A DNA stretch of 64,000 nt from Scolanthus callimorphus (GCA_033964015.1 CM066914.1:33091492-33155491); one strand, 5' to 3'. Shown: positions 33,120 to 46,297, counted from the stretch's first letter. Notes: generated from the letters alone by a model not told the origin. Numbers and translations: made by a program.

Positions 33120-34139
33120 TGTAAGCATAAGGATCAAAGCTTCCGTTCCGTTAAACACCGTCACATAATCAGCACTCGCGAAAAGTTAATGCATACTTAT
33201 GACAATGCCGAAAAATTCTTGCGCAGTTACTATCATTTTATTTCGCCTGCTAAGTTTTACATCATTCCTAAGATTCACAAAAACCCCATGGTGGGTAGAC
33301 CTATTGCCGCTTCGCATAGTTACATCACTAGGCCTCTGAGCATATTTGTTGATGAATTTGTAAAGCCTAGGCTTAAAATGCCCACTGTTCTTAGGGATTC
33401 TGGAGAATTGATTCTACTATTGGAGTCTATCAGGCTGCCGCCTAATTGCCTTCTTGTCACCGCTGATGTAATCAGCCTTTATCCTAATGTTGACATTAAG
33501 AAGGCGATAATCGCTCTTGACCTTTTGCTGCGCACTGCAAAAGCACCTGGAACTCCCCTTTTGATTCAGTTCTCTAGATTGGTGTTTGAGAATAATTTTC
33601 TTGAAACCGAGTTTAGCGAAGATGTTTATCATCAGACTTTTGGGATAGCTTTGGGTACCCCCTTTGCCGTCACAGCCGCTAATGCATTCATGTACTATTT
33701 GGAAAAGGATGTCGTAGACCAATTTTCAAGTTACATTGTGCTTTACAAACGGTTTATTGATGACATATTCCTTATCTGGGATGGCCCTAAATATACTTTA
33801 TTGGAGTTCCTCGGCTGTCTCAATAGAAAAAATGATCGTATCCACCTTCGTTCCTGGATTTATTCCTTTACAAAGATGCTAAATTTAGCACTTTGCAATT
33901 CAGCACTTTCCAAAAGCCACTCAATAAGTACCTGTACATACCCTTTGAATCATTTCATCCTGCTTGCAATAAGAGAGCGTTCATTAGGGCGAGCTTATGC
34001 GTTATACCAGAAACAGTTCCACGTTTGAGGCATTTTGCCTCTCGCGTGAGAAATTCTGGAGACACTTAAGACTCCGTGGGCACCCTGTTCGCTTTGATCA
34101 AGTGCATGATCCAGTGGTACAAAGGCGTAACATAGGGTA
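33120..34139 (+). pseudogene. Penelope-like element reverse transcriptase
   Basis: Plus-strand RT with Penelope hallmarks: FYIIPKIHKNPMVGRPIA, the first catalytic block LVTADVISLYPNVDI, the GIALGTPFAVTAANAFMYYL block, and the active-site motif YKRFIDDIFLIWDG (33745-33785). The thumb continues after frame breaks near 33860-33880 and 33985: TFQKPLNKYLYIPFESFHP, then AELMRYTRNSSTFEAF and HLRLRGHPVRF. The GIY-YIG endonuclease usual downstream of the RT is absent; other DNA begins by ~34140. It is truncated and disrupted, hence inactive. Confidence 0.85.
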
Positions 34140-34199
34140 AAATATCATGTCTTCTTAAAATGCAAATTAACCAATAGAATATCATTCTTTTGCATATAG

Positions 34200-36593
34200 T
34201 TATACTTTCAATGCAAAAAAAACCTTGCATTGGATAGGAGTGGTCTTCACTGAATGGATCTTCCTAATTCCCTTTAATTCTTTAAAAACGCGCCCTCTAC
34301 TTCTGTCCACAGCACCCTCACCCTTTACAGGTATATAGAAGTAGACACGCTTGTTGAGGGTGATGTTGGAAAATGTGGGTGAAGAGAACTCGTTTTTTAG
34401 GTACTCATACATATCCTTGGCAGATTTGATGGTGGCTTTGCGTCTGAGGACAGCAAGAGCAGCACGTTGCTTGATGTTGGCCCCTGCTGCATCTTGTTCG
34501 CCTTTTGCATGTGATGTTTCAAAAAAAAATGCCGATCAATCTGACATCCAAAATCAGAAAGAGAGCATGACAAGTCGCCAAAGGTATGCTTGGACTTATA
34601 TTGGCCTGCACATCCATCTTGTCCACGGTTATGTTCAGTTCCTTTCGCATGTAATCAAGGATTAGATTTTTTGTGTGGTGGAGAAAGTGGTGGTCCTGGC
34701 TATTGTCCTCTGACAAAGCAAAGAAGTGTTCCTTGATAAGAATTGGGTGTTCTGCTGAACTTGCTTTGCCATCGACTTCCAAGTCAGAATGACGCCAAAC
34801 AACTGATACATGAATAGAAACCTTAAAGGCATCAAAGTACTCAGACTGAATTTCATCCTGTGATCTACATGTATAGTTTTCGGAGAAATCGTGGACGCAG
34901 ATTATGTGATTTAGAGGAAGATTTGATACCAAACTGTCAAACTGTGCCTTCTGCCACTTGGCCATAAAAGAATGATACGTATAATCTTGAAGTAACTTGA
35001 TAAAGTACTCAAACATCTCTTTGACTGGCGTCTCTTTATTGACCAGTGAGATCTTTCGCTTTTCCTCCCCTGATTTATCTGTGTATGATATATAATCGTA
35101 TCTCTTCCACTGAATAACTTGATCTGACATTTCTTCTTCAGAAGTCTGAAAGAGTTGGGTGCCACAGTCATCACAGGATCGCATCAAGCATTTCATCATG
35201 TGATATTCAGAGCCTTCTAGTTTAGGGCACAAAGTAGAGTCAACTGCCTCACTTAGGAAACTAAACTGTCTAGCAGTTTCATTTCCAGCGGCCTTTCGGA
35301 ACTTCATGCAGCTGTCAAACATGATTTTGCATTCAACATGCTTCCTACACAAGCATGACTGCCTGTCTCTTTCCTTGGCCCCTTTGACAAAAAAGGTTTG
35401 AGCTGCTGAAAACGACGCTGCTTAATTTGTATCTCTGGATGAAGTTGTTTAAATTCTTGAAAACACTCAGTTTCAGTTTTTTCAAGTACATGCTTTGCAT
35501 GCTCTATGTACTCCTTTTTCCCAATTCGCTGCCGCAGTCTATCCTTTTTTGTGGGTCTGCTTGCTTGTTGAGCCCAGTAGTTATAGATAAGTTCCTTGTC
35601 TTCTTCTTTAACTGCATCACACCACACTTTCCGTTTAGTTAACAGCCAGCAGGCCTCGTCTCCTTTGAAAACTCGCTCCCTGTGCTTAATTGCTTTAGAA
35701 ACTTGTTGTCGCTTGATACCAATAAGCTCCGCCACTCGTTTCTGCTGTCTGCCTTTCTTCACGGAAGAGCCAAATGCAAGGGAACGTGCAACGGCATATG
35801 CGGTCCTTTCATCGGCGCTTTTGGCTTTCTTAACTTTAGATAGCCCTTCAGATAGGTCCTGCACCAGACTCCTCATGGCTTCAGTCTCGTTTTTCCCAGC
35901 TTCAGGGCGCAGGAAACATTTCTTTTCTAAGGTCTTCCTTGTTTGCGGACTGTTTACAAGGTCTTGGAGTAGTTCTGCTTTTTTGGCAGGGCTTTGCGGA
36001 AGGGACGGAGAAACTTTATCCTTGGCTCTCTTTTTCGCCATTCGGGATGAAAAAGCTGGCGTTCGAAGTTCAACTTCCGGTTCCGGTCCGGCGACTTCAG
36101 CAAGCTTTCTGTTTTCGCGGAATTTTCGAACGCGCTCCCGGACTTTCCGACGTTTTTCTTCCGTTTTCGCCTTTTCATTTTGAAGCTTGACTTTTAATGA
36201 TGCCGCCTTTCGAGCCTTTTTCAGGGTTCTTCGCGTTTCCCTTGTCGGCTTCGGATTACGCTGCCTATTCTCGCGTAACTTTCGCATTCTCTCCCTTGCT
36301 CTCTCCGCTTCTTTCTCCCGATTCTTGGCATAATGCTCTTTTTTCTTTGTTCTCTTCTCTTCTGCTTTCTTTTGCCTCCAAAGTGCGATTGAACTTACTG
36401 CGGTTTTTATAATTCTGCGAACTCTCGCTATTGATTTCCAACCGTAAAAAACCGCCTTCTGGCTTCCGTCAACCAAACTCCCGAGTCTTTCGTCGTTACA
36501 CTTTGTGCTTTCTGATTGGCCAGCGCCTAAGCAGTGCTTAAATGGCTTCCTGTCGCGACAGCAACGGTTACGTGCTGGCCAATCAAAAACCAC
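34200..36593 (-). pseudogene. Probable DDE/RNase H-fold transposase family gene, frameshifted
   Basis: Minus-strand coding in three frames. N-terminal part: Lys/Arg/Glu-rich coiled coil (36050-36390), then a helix-turn-helix-like RVAELIGIKRQQVSKAIKHR (~35690-35750), KRRFQQLKPF and a Cys cluster. A break in the G4/C4 run at 35379-35382 leads to DRQSCLCRKHVECKIM and CDDCGTQLF, then ICVHDFSENYTCRSQDEI (~34875). A second break near 34606-34615 gives CAGQYKSKHTFGDLSC, and a third, in the A9 run at 34521-34529, gives SHAKGEQDAAGANIKQ and finally KELKGIRKIHSVKTT. The HDFSENY, DG-C-QYK and QDAAG blocks are spaced like the three acidic residues of a DDE transposase (inference). The open frame upstream of the first in-frame ATG (36287) is inside an inverted repeat, so the true start is unclear. 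Confidence 0.55.
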
Positions 36594-36700
36594 AGAGTAA
36601 CGACGAGAAGCCTCGGGAGTTTGATTGACGGAAGCCAGAAGGCGGTTTGACGGTTGGAAATCGTTAGCGAGAGTTCGCAGAATTATGAAAACCGCAGTAA
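36395..36700. repeat. Large inverted repeat at the 5' end of the DDE-like gene
   Basis: Arms 36395-36524 and 36574-36700 are inverted copies with about 49 bases between. Shared blocks include CTTCTGGCTTCCGTCAA, AACTCCCGAG, TTCTGCGAACTCTCGCTA and TGATTGGCCAGC. The left arm covers the beginning of the gene's open frame, so the gene's 5' end has been copied back to back, or this is the element's terminal inverted repeat folded on itself. Confidence 0.8.
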
Positions 36701-36998
36701 TGAATCTTCCATGGCGTTGTTCCGATTACTTGCTAGATGTTTATGCTTGGCATTTGCGCCAATTTCGCGCGGATATTTCGCCATAGCTCATCTGTCAGTC
36801 ACGCGTCTTGTTATAGTTGCGAAATATGACAAAGAACCTTTAAATTGCAAATTCTTATCTAAAACGCTTTATTTTATTGGAAAGAAAGTTCATTTTGGTT
36901 ATTACATTGACAAATTCTAAGATATGTAAATATAATGCAACTTTTAGCGAACGCATCTTGCACATGTTGTTGAACTCCCGCGAAAGTCTCATAGAAGT

Positions 36999-37397
36999 TT
37001 AATCTTCCCCCTCAGGAAAAGGCGGCTCCCAGTTCACAGCACCTCTCCTGATGACTGAAGGGATTTTGGAGGGCTGGCCTGTTTCTTTTTCTTTTTTCCT
37101 TTTATGCAGGATGACCTCAGGGTCATCCTGGACATTCTTCCTCTCGTTTTTAAATTTATCCACGCACGTCACGTACCACCCCCTCGATTTCCCGCCTAGA
37201 TCGTGTCAGTCACCATATTGGACGCGCGCACGTTTTGGGAGAATGGTGACTAAATTACGAACCCTGATTTCGCCGCTCTTTCGGACCATCGTATGGCGAT
37301 CGTTGGCTTTCGGCAGCAAATCGGATGGCGGAAATACCTTCTTCTCCTCGGCAAGATCTTCACTGTGGTACCAAACGTGGCGGCAGTTCGCAGGCAA
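36999..37397 (-). pseudogene. Unrecognised protein fragment with one stop
   Basis: A single minus-strand frame open over 133 codons except for one TGA near 37204. Upstream part: LPANCRHVWYHSEDLAEEKK and VFPPSDLLPKANDRHTMV. Downstream part: GWYVTCVDKFKNERKNVQ, a lysine-rich run, and a C-terminus NWEPPFPEGED with stop at 36999. Composition is protein-like on both sides of the TGA. No family recognised. It could be a terminal exon with a nonsense change, or two parts joined differently. Confidence 0.4.
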
Positions 37398-37670
37398 ATC
37401 ATTTTTGAAATCGAATTTCTTTGTCCCTTGTTTCGTAATTCCTACAAAATCAACTCAAGCGCTTATTTTGAGCCTTGTTATATTTTCGAGATGCTAAATT
37501 GTAGAAAAAAGAAGAGTATTCACGAAACACTTCGATGAATGTACCGAAATGCTATCTTTTTATTTTTTTGAATTTTGCTTTGATTCGCACCAGATTCAAG
37601 GGCTGGAAACTGCCGATTTTGCTCCTGACTGCCATGTTACACAGGTAAGCGTACTGCATGAGTGTTTTAA

Positions 37671-38378
37671 GGTATGAGTATACCTTTGCGCGAGGGATGT
37701 CAAATTTTTGCGAAAAAAATCACTGTAGCGTCATTATTTACACTACAAGGGCCATTTATATATCGTTTTAAAGCTTGTGGAACGGCCTTTCTTACTAAGT
37801 TGTATATTTATATGCAACGTTACTTTGATGGATCGTTTTCGTCGTTTTGTGCTTCAAAGGAAAAGTACCAATTTTTGCTTTTTAAAAGCTCCTGCCACTT
37901 CCAGTTAATGTTAAAAGCTCCAGATTTCCGCAAAATGTATTCCTTAGAGGGCGATCTGAAAAAAGGTGTGCGGGATTATTGATATTTTACATATTTGCGG
38001 AAATATCACGTAAAACAGGTTGAAAATCGATATGTTTGGCAACGCTAACACAAAAATTAGCATAAAATATGTTTTGAAAGGACAATCAAAAATCCCGCAC
38101 ACTTTTTTTTAGATCACCTTCTAAAGAATATATTTTGCTTAAATTTGGAGCTGTGCAATTTAATTGGAAGAAGCTGGAACTTTTTCAAGAAAGTCGATAC
38201 TTTTTTCTTTAGAGCTAAACAAATATATGTTAATGTACAATATAATGAAAACAAAGTTATTCATCAGATAGCCCAACCTTTTAGCTTTAAAATAATATAT
38301 GAACGACGTTTGTGGTGTAAATTGTGACGCAACACGAATTTTTTTTCCTGTAACACCCTTCAAAGGTATACTCATACC
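37671..38378. mobile_element. TTAA-flanked foldback element, 708 bp
   Basis: Flanked by TTAA on both sides (37667-37670 and 38379-38382). Ends GGTATGAGTATACCTTTG and its exact complement. The two halves (about 37671-37980 and 38095-38378) are diverged inverted copies along their length; the inner edges share GTGTGCGGGATT. TTAA targets and GG/CC ends suggest mobilisation by a piggyBac-type transposase. No coding inside. Confidence 0.85.
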
Positions 38379-38384
38379 TTAAAT

Positions 38385-39370
38385 AAATGTCGTTGAGTTT
38401 TAGTCAGAATGTTAGAATGCCGCGCCATAAAAGAAGCGATTCAACACCGGGGCGTTCATGAGAAAGTATAACGATTTCCAGAGAAAAGTGTGCTAGCTAA
38501 TGGCCAATAGAAAGTTGAAAGTGACTATAAAGAGGACGAGTAGATGTTAGAGAAGAAAACTGAGGAAACAGAAAGAGACACGCGCGAGCGATTACAAAGT
38601 TTTGTACAGACAGTGAAAAAATGTATTCTGCATGCATGCATGCAAATATGAAACCATCAAAAATATTAACACCAAGTTATATAAGCTTAATTATCTACAT
38701 TTTTCTTTTGAAGTACTCAGAGTAGTACAGGAAGGTTTAGTTTGCTAAATATATAGCTTCTTTAATACAATTGTAGGTAGTCACACTCTTATTGTGCCCT
38801 GAATTCATACCCATGCAGGTGCCCAGGATTCATACAAGTTCATAATACTGCTGTGGTGGATAAATTTCCTCACCTTGATAATGGTTCCTATGCAACCAAA
38901 TTAGAGTGGAACTGTTAACCAGTGAAGTGTATTTCTTTCTTTGCAATTTTGCTCATCAGTTTAAAACATCTGATAGTTTTCCAGGTAGCAGAATGTATTC
39001 ATGCAGTTGGTGGATACAGATCTTTTTGAAGGGGGTGTGGCTAGTACAAAGGATATTCTGCAGATTTCATCCCAAAGGGTGGCCATTATACCAGAAATAT
39101 GAGAACAAGGGGGATCAAGAGTTACATAATGAGATGGGAGAAAAAAGAAGTTAATATTGGAGAGAGAGCAGTTCTACAAAGGCAAACCCTACTATGCACA
39201 CAGTAGAACCAGTAACTTGGTCAACAAAATCAAAAAGCTTAAATGACAAAAACGAAAAATAATAGCTCAGCTCATAAGATATAGTCAACAGATCTAGGAT
39301 AATGGGATCAATAAAATAAATGAATGTATTTAATGTTTCTAAGAAAGTCACATAGACTGTATGCTTCAAA
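38385..39370. other. Gene-free stretch
   Basis: No gene or element supported. A TGCATGCATGCATGCA run occurs near 38631. Confidence 0.4.
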
Positions 39371-39379
39371 TCACTAATG

Positions 39380-39600
39380 AGCTTGAGTTGAAAGCTATGA
39401 TATTCAATGGTTCCCATTGGGAAAGAATGTTGACTGTAAAACTGGATGGGTGGCATCAGATATTTACTGAGCTGAATTGTGTGAATCCCTGTGGATGTGA
39501 TTTGGAAATTTATTTCCCATACATTCACTGTATTTTTCACTGGAAATTCCAGAAAGATCATATCTCAAATTCCTTCCATGGGAAGGGTATTAATAATTCT
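39380..39600. repeat. Second block of short palindromes
   Basis: Consecutive small inverted pairs: TTCCCATTGGGAA, GGAAATTTATTTCC, TGGAAATTCCA and CCTTCCATGGGAAGG. It is similar in style to 25320-25960 but with different words. Noncoding. Confidence 0.4.
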
Positions 39601-39604
39601 TGAA

Positions 39605-42600
39605 TCACACTTTGTATTTCCTGGTGCATAAAAAGTATATCATTCTATTTGCCTTTGTCCTCAACTTTCAGACACAGTGCAAAATTACTTTTTTTAGTTT
39701 TACAGTAATCACCATGGTGATGAAGCCCATTCCCTCTTCTTTATCAAGAACTCCCAAGCCATATTGAACAACTACCAGAATATGCAGCACACACTTTTCT
39801 AAGAGATGGTTTGAAAGATTTTTTAGATGTTCCATATTTACCAAAAGCAGTGTACACCAGGACTTTTTTATTCTAGAAAATTATTTCTGTCTTTAGTAGG
39901 CAAGATAAGTTTTGCTTGACAATTCTAATGTATTTATCCATAATACTTGTTGAAACGTGGAAAAAAAGATCAGCTGTATATTCATCACTCTTATAAAAAG
40001 AGCTATCTTAATTGATTTTTTCATAAATACTTACTTTTGATATCTTCTCACCTTTTATTGCTTGAGAAAACAAGCCTAGTTGTAATCAAATAATTCACCA
40101 GAGAAAAAACCTGCTATAAGAAGCTGTTAGGCTAATTGATTTACTACACATAAAATTTTAAGTTAGGTTCTTATCAGTGGAGCTGCTGTAAAAGTGTATA
40201 AGGTAGAAACTGATGTATTATGATCCTGAAATTATAGTAAAATGCTTACAGTAAGTATTCTGTCTGTGTTCTTCAAGTATTAATTTATTTATAGCATATG
40301 AATATTCATGAAACTATAAGAACCTATTTTAAGAATTTGCTTTAAGTAACATTTTTCTAAGACCCTGTTTAGGCTAAATCCTGTAGGTTCTTATATGCAG
40401 GTTATTACTATGACCATGGCAACCAGGCCAGAACTCAACAAAGCTCTGACATCAGGGCACCTGTTACACTGACCCTGAGAATTTCAAGAATTAACACTTC
40501 CCAGAGGTCCCCACCCCTCTTTAGGGCAGAGTAGATGTAATCAGTTAGCAGATCACTTATATTCAGTTAGAAGTTCCCTTTGTTCCTGTTTAATATTGCT
40601 TGGCATTTTGCAAGACTCGAAAGTACATTGTAACTCAAGTAATTAGTGACATGAAGCTCAAATAATGTTTTTCCCAGTAATGCCAGTTGCCCAGCCAGTT
40701 TGTATCTGCATAATTCATTTCTTTGTTCAGTAATTTATTGAACCACAATCCAGAATACAGGAATGAGATGTCACTTATTGTTCAGTAATAAGACACTATG
40801 CAATGTGGCTCTGTCCTTTCCATGTGATCATGTAATAAGCTTCGATAAGTGACTGAGGACCTTCAGATACAAGTGCAATCATCATCAAGTGCCTTACAAA
40901 GGAACCAAATGCCAGATCTTCCTCTAGCAGCAGTGGCCGTTTTTATGACTACACACAGAATAGACTTGGATTTTGCTTTTGTTTTAGTAAATGAAATGAC
41001 TACACAGCTACAGGCCAAGCTATCAGTTTCTTTTTCTTGTACTAAAAAATTCCATATAAAAATCTTTTTAAAATCTGACCTGTACAATAAGCTCTAAAAC
41101 TGCTGAAAATTAAAATAAACTGGGGTGACAGGTTACAGATCACAGTTATGAGGGAGGGGGGGGAATTGTAGGCTGTCCTGAGCATTGCCTTTATACATAA
41201 GGGCAAATCTCTTTTTCATGACGGCTGACCAGCAACTTCACAAAGTGCCCAGATTTGTTCTATTGTAGTTTATGGCAGAAAGATTCACTCATCTCCCCAT
41301 ATACTTCCCAGTGAGCAAGGAGAAACCCTTTTAAATGAAACAAAATGATGTCTGATAAGGGCAAATATACTTGTATTTGTTTCTTGGGATGCTATAGTTT
41401 CAAAACGCAAGCATTTTTTATGTTTGTTGTTGACCTTGTCTCCAAAGGCAAACATGGTTAGGAAATACTTTTTTGGAGTCTAAATTGTGTATGTCATTGC
41501 TTCATTTCCTCCTGTATCCTGATCAATGAGATAAAGCAACAACTGAACATCAGACATGTTAAACATACTCTCTTACACGCTTCGCATAAGTTCATGGCTC
41601 TGAGAAATACAAAGTTATATCTTTTGTTCTCTAGACGACAACATACAAACATATTTATTTGCAAACAAGTGTAGTGTTTTAGTGTACTTATATTAGGGAA
41701 GTTTTTTTTTTCTTGTACCTTAAAACTAAGTACCTAGGTGAAAGACTAGGTGAAATAAATCACTTCTCCATTTCTGTTTGATTCCATATAGCATCCAGGC
41801 TCAGTGAAGTCTTTGTCGGCTTTTACCAGTCTTCTATTGACGCTGCTGTGTTATTCTTCGAGTTTATTTTTCTCAGCGAAAGTGCTGCCTTTTATCTGCG
41901 AACAGTGAAAAGTACAAAAGCAATATTTACAGGACTTCTAGTATGCTCGAGCTGGACAGCAGACGTGCAGCAGCTAGAGACGAAAACAGAACTATAAGTA
42001 CTCTTACATAATGTTTAATCAACGAAACAAAGTATTGATTTACCGTTTGATCGCTCTGTTGAATGCATGTCTTCTCGGCCTGTCTTCTAGCTGTTCGAAC
42101 GGACAAGAAGTCGCAAAATCTTATTTCCAACATCTTCAAAAAGAAATGGTTTGAACGAGTTTTTCGCTGAGAAGGTCCTCAATCACTCTGTCAGCTTATA
42201 TTTCTCTTTCTCTCCCTCCTCATCATCGCAAGCGAAGAGCTCAACAACTTCTTCCACCGAGAATTATCCGCCATTGGCATTGCCTTCTAGAATTTTTTGT
42301 AAACAAAAAAGCGACTCTCGCGCGGATTACCGCTGACCATCATGATGATCGTTCCAGTCAAGGCGGGAAATCGTGGGGTGGTACATGACCTATGTGATCT
42401 GAGATCTTGCCAAACCAAGAGTCCTGAATCAAAGTAAAGGAAATAACATCAATGTTGATAAATATGGATGATAAATACTCCCCATCAATTCCTTTGTAGA
42501 ACGTTTTCGTAAGCAATTGCCTCTTGAAAAGAACAAATTTTCATTACTCAAGGCTTGTCACTGAGAGATGAAACAGACCAGGTTTTTTTGGTCCGATTTT

Positions 42601-42830
42601 ATCTTTCTTTTCTGAAAAAAAAAATGGAATGGTCTTTGGATTCATTTAAGCTAAATATTATCTTATTGAAAAGGTGGCCCTTGAGAAAGGGATAAGTTCG
42701 TATTATCAGTAAGGCCAATTCGGTCCTCTGGTTAGAAGTGGGATACCTTAAAAAATACAAGTGGAAAGCATTACTAACCGAAGCTATTTTTTTTTCCAAA
42801 ACTTGTCTACCATACTTGTCTCTTAATAAC
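39605..42830. other. Long gene-free stretch
   Basis: Three kilobases of AT-rich DNA in which I see no supportable gene. It contains the small MITE at 40315-40395, a G-run at 41153-41163 and scattered poly-T runs. Short open frames look random. Confidence 0.45.
40315..40395. mobile_element. Small MITE
   Basis: Ends TATAAGAACCTA and the exact inverted TAGGTTCTTATA, 81 bp apart end to end. A TTAGGTTCTTATCAG motif nearby (40164) may be another end of the same family. Confidence 0.55.
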
Positions 42831-43087
42831 ATCTGTTTCAGTTTCAGTTTCAGTTTCAGTTTATTACTATTTTCTTAAAATATATTAGACAAATTACTAC
42901 CCACAATAGCAGTAGGCTAATCGAGGCGGGTAGTAATGTCATATAATTAGTATATATTTACAAGCTCTATTGACATAAGAAAAATAAAGAGAATAATAAC
43001 CAGTAAGCAATAAAATTTAAAAAGTATCAGCAAGTTTACAAACATAAAAGCAGACAGCAAAAAAGGAAAAAATAGTAAGTACAGATA

Positions 43088-46000
43088 CTATCTGGGAAAA
43101 CTATCGATCAATGTGGCCAAGTCAATGTAGTTATCCTTTTCGTTGAAAATTTGCATAATGAATTTATGGATATGGTGTTTGAAATTGTTCCTTGACAGCG
43201 ATCGAGTGGCAGAGGGGATGCTGTTCCAGATTTTTGCACCAATTCTTGAAAAGGAATTTTTCAAGTGATTTGTTCTGGCATGTTTAATATACAAATTTCC
43301 CTTAGATGAAGATCTGGTATTATAGTTATGAATTTGTGCCGACTTCACAAAAAGATTAGAAACATTAGCTGGTGTCTCATTATTGGCAAGGTCATGCATC
43401 ATTATACAGACAGTTTTGTAATAAAGGAGATTTATCGGAAGGATATTGTTCGAGACAAAAAGAGGAATAGCATGCGATCTAAAAGGTGCAAAGTGAATTA
43501 ACCTAAGAGCTCTTTTCTGTAATATTAGAATCTTATTCAAATCAACTTGAGAAGCTTGCCCCCAAACGACCACGCCATAAGATAGGAAAGGCTGTATAAG
43601 GGATCTATATATATTATGTAGAGTATCTGGAGGTACAAAATGCCTTAATCTAGCAATAATTCCGAGTGTTTTACTAACTTTGGATGTTACATGAGCTATA
43701 TGCTGCTTCCAAGTTAAATTTTAATCTATAAGTACTCCAAGATACTTTACATAATCTTTCTTTTCAAGAGACATAAGTGAATTAGTGTTGTGATCATAAA
43801 TTCGCAATTTCACGTTATAATTCATTTTCTTTTGGTAGGGTTTAAAAATCACAAAGTTTGACTTCTTTACGTTAAGAGAAAGTTTGTTCGCCAACAACCA
43901 ATTACTTATATTCACAAGTTCATTATTAACTGTAGCTTCAAGCTCTTTTAGGTTCTTGTCAGCATACATTATATTTGTGTCATCTGCGAACAAGTAAAAT
44001 TTAAACTTGTCAGAGGAATTGGAAATGTCATTAATGTATATTAAAAATAAAAGAGGGCCGAGTACTGATCCCTGAGGTACTCCACAAATACTTTGTTCTT
44101 TTTTAGACGAAAACATACTGACTTGTGTCTTTGGTATCGGTCGTTAAGGTATGAGCGAAACCAGTCATTTATAATTCCTCTAATACCATAATGCTCAAGT
44201 TTTTTTAGTAGAATTTCACGATCAACAGTATCAAAGCTTTCTTTAAGTCTATAAATATTCCACACGAAAAGAGTCCTTTATCAATATTAGTCTGAATTTG
44301 ATTAACAATGTCAATAAGTGCATGCTGGGTAGAGTGCTTCTCTCGAAATCCATATTGTGATTGAAAAATAACATCATGCTTATCGAAAAACGTTTTTAGA
44401 CGAATATACATAACTCTTTCATAAATACGATTAAAAATAGATAATAGAGAGATAGGCCTGTAATTATACGGATCTGTTTCATCTTCACTTTTGAATATCG
44501 GAATTATTTTCGCGTGTTTTAGTTTTGTGGGGTATACCCCAGTCTCAACTGATTTGTTAATAATAATTGATAGTGGGCTAGAAAGATATTCCTTGGCTAA
44601 TTTAAGAAGTCTCACAGGGCATGAATATAGCCCTAATGCTTTATTCATTGGTAAGATATTAATTTCTAGATTTATTTCCTCCGGCAAAACACGGTAGAAT
44701 AAAAACGATGGCGCGCATGCGCGTTTAGGCAAATATTGAGAAAAATGAGTTTGACCATGTGGTATATGGGAGGCAAGTTGGTGGCCAATCTTGGCAAAAT
44801 ATTTATTTAGGATATCAGAGATTTCTGGCAAGTTCGATGAAAACGTACTAGTACCCGGGCGCTTCATACGATATATATACTTTGTGTCTTTCCGTTTTTT
44901 ATTACCTATAAGGGTATTTATCCCTTCCCATGTCTTCTTCATGTTTTGGATATTACGCAGAAAGTAGTTATGGTAAAAGTTTCTTTTAGCTATCCGAGAG
45001 AGAAGCAATATCTTATTTCTATAGATTCGATATTTATCCTTGTTTCCAGAGAAAAAGAGCTCATTTTTTATTTTAATCGATTTCCTAATGCCCTTGGTTA
45101 TCCAAGGCTTGGATAGCTGTTTAACCTTCCGCTTAGAAAGTTGCCGAAAAGGCGCATGTTTATTGATGACTTTATTAAGTTTATTAAAAAATGTTGAAAA
45201 TAACTTATTAAAATCGCCATTAGTCATGAGCTCGTTCCAATCAATTTGTGAAATGTCTAACACAAATCGTTCCTCAGAGAATTGTGAATAATCTCGTAAT
45301 GATATTTTTCTGACCTCCGTCTTTTCTGCAGTTGTTCGGAGAATACAAAATTGGCTAAAATGATCAGTAAGATCAGAAACAATATTCCCACTGTCACTGT
45401 AATCATCAAGGTTGTTAATAAAAATATTATCGATAAGCGTCACAGAATTATTATATACTCTAGTAGGTTTATCAATAGTTGGCAAAAGTGCATAACTTTG
45501 AAGACAGTTTAAAACTCCTGTGCATAGTTACATGATTGTGCCTTCAAGATATCAACATTAAAGTCGCCACACAAATAGACAGGTTTCCCAGTAGCACTGT
45601 AACGAGAAATTGCATCTTCAAAATACTGCAAGAAGCGATCAGGCGAATTATGCTGGCGATAAATCACACCACAGATAACATTCTCTTCTTTTGTAAATTC
45701 GATTTCCACCCATAATGCCTGAAACGCCTCATTACTCGCTTTCTCTACGACTGAATATTTTAGCTCGGTATCAATGTACATACCAACACCACCAGCAGAG
45801 AGAGGTGTTGGTACAAATTCAAAATGATAATATTGTATAGTTGGGTTAAAGTCAATGGACTCATTACAAATTCTAGTTTCTGTTACGGCGATAACATTAA
45901 AATGAAAATCGAGTTCATTTAGAAGATGACTTTGCAGATTATCTAGATTTCTTTTCAGGCTTCTAATATTCGTATGCAGAAAAGAAAGTCGACTTGGTCG

Positions 46001-46297
46001 AAGATTGCGATTATTTGGCTTTAAAGACTGAGAAAATGGAAAAGGAGAGTAATATTTACATCTTATATTTTTTAGCAGCGAGTTGAAATGATCAAAGTCG
46101 TTATCCTGATTATTTAAAGAAAATAAATCTATATCATGAATACTTGTTAAGCGATTAAGTAGCTTATTTGTTGGTAAATTTGAATTAACAGAGTTATTGA
46201 ATTGGCCATGAATTGTGATAAAGTTTACTAAATTATATGGTAGTTCACGAAATAGAGCTTTTACTGACTTAATATTATGCAGTTCGGTATGTTCCAT
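43088..46297 (-). pseudogene. LINE ORF2: endonuclease and reverse transcriptase, frameshifted
   Basis: First ATG at 46297 (MEHTELHNIKSVKALF). Endonuclease motifs: LHTNIRSLKRN, IAVTETRI, AGGVGMYI, GVIYRQHNSP, LCGDFNVDI (45550s) and, after a break near 45500, SDLTDHFSQF. The RT follows: NYRPISLLSIFNRIYERVM, SQYGFREKHSTQHAL, GIFIDLKKA (first catalytic Asp), after a break near 44230 FDTVDREILLKKL, and after another near 44090 CGVPQGSVLGPLLFLIYIND with FYLFADDTNIMYAD (active-site ADD). The C-terminal region at 43088-43573 contains LILQKRALRLIHFAP and IWNSIPSATRSL. At least three frame breaks plus an in-frame stop near 43720 disable it. Confidence 0.85.

Noticed and set aside
35596..36190. Long plus-strand frames over the DDE-like gene
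   Set aside because: Shadows of the minus-strand Lys/Arg-rich coding. They read as Ser/Phe-rich nonsense.
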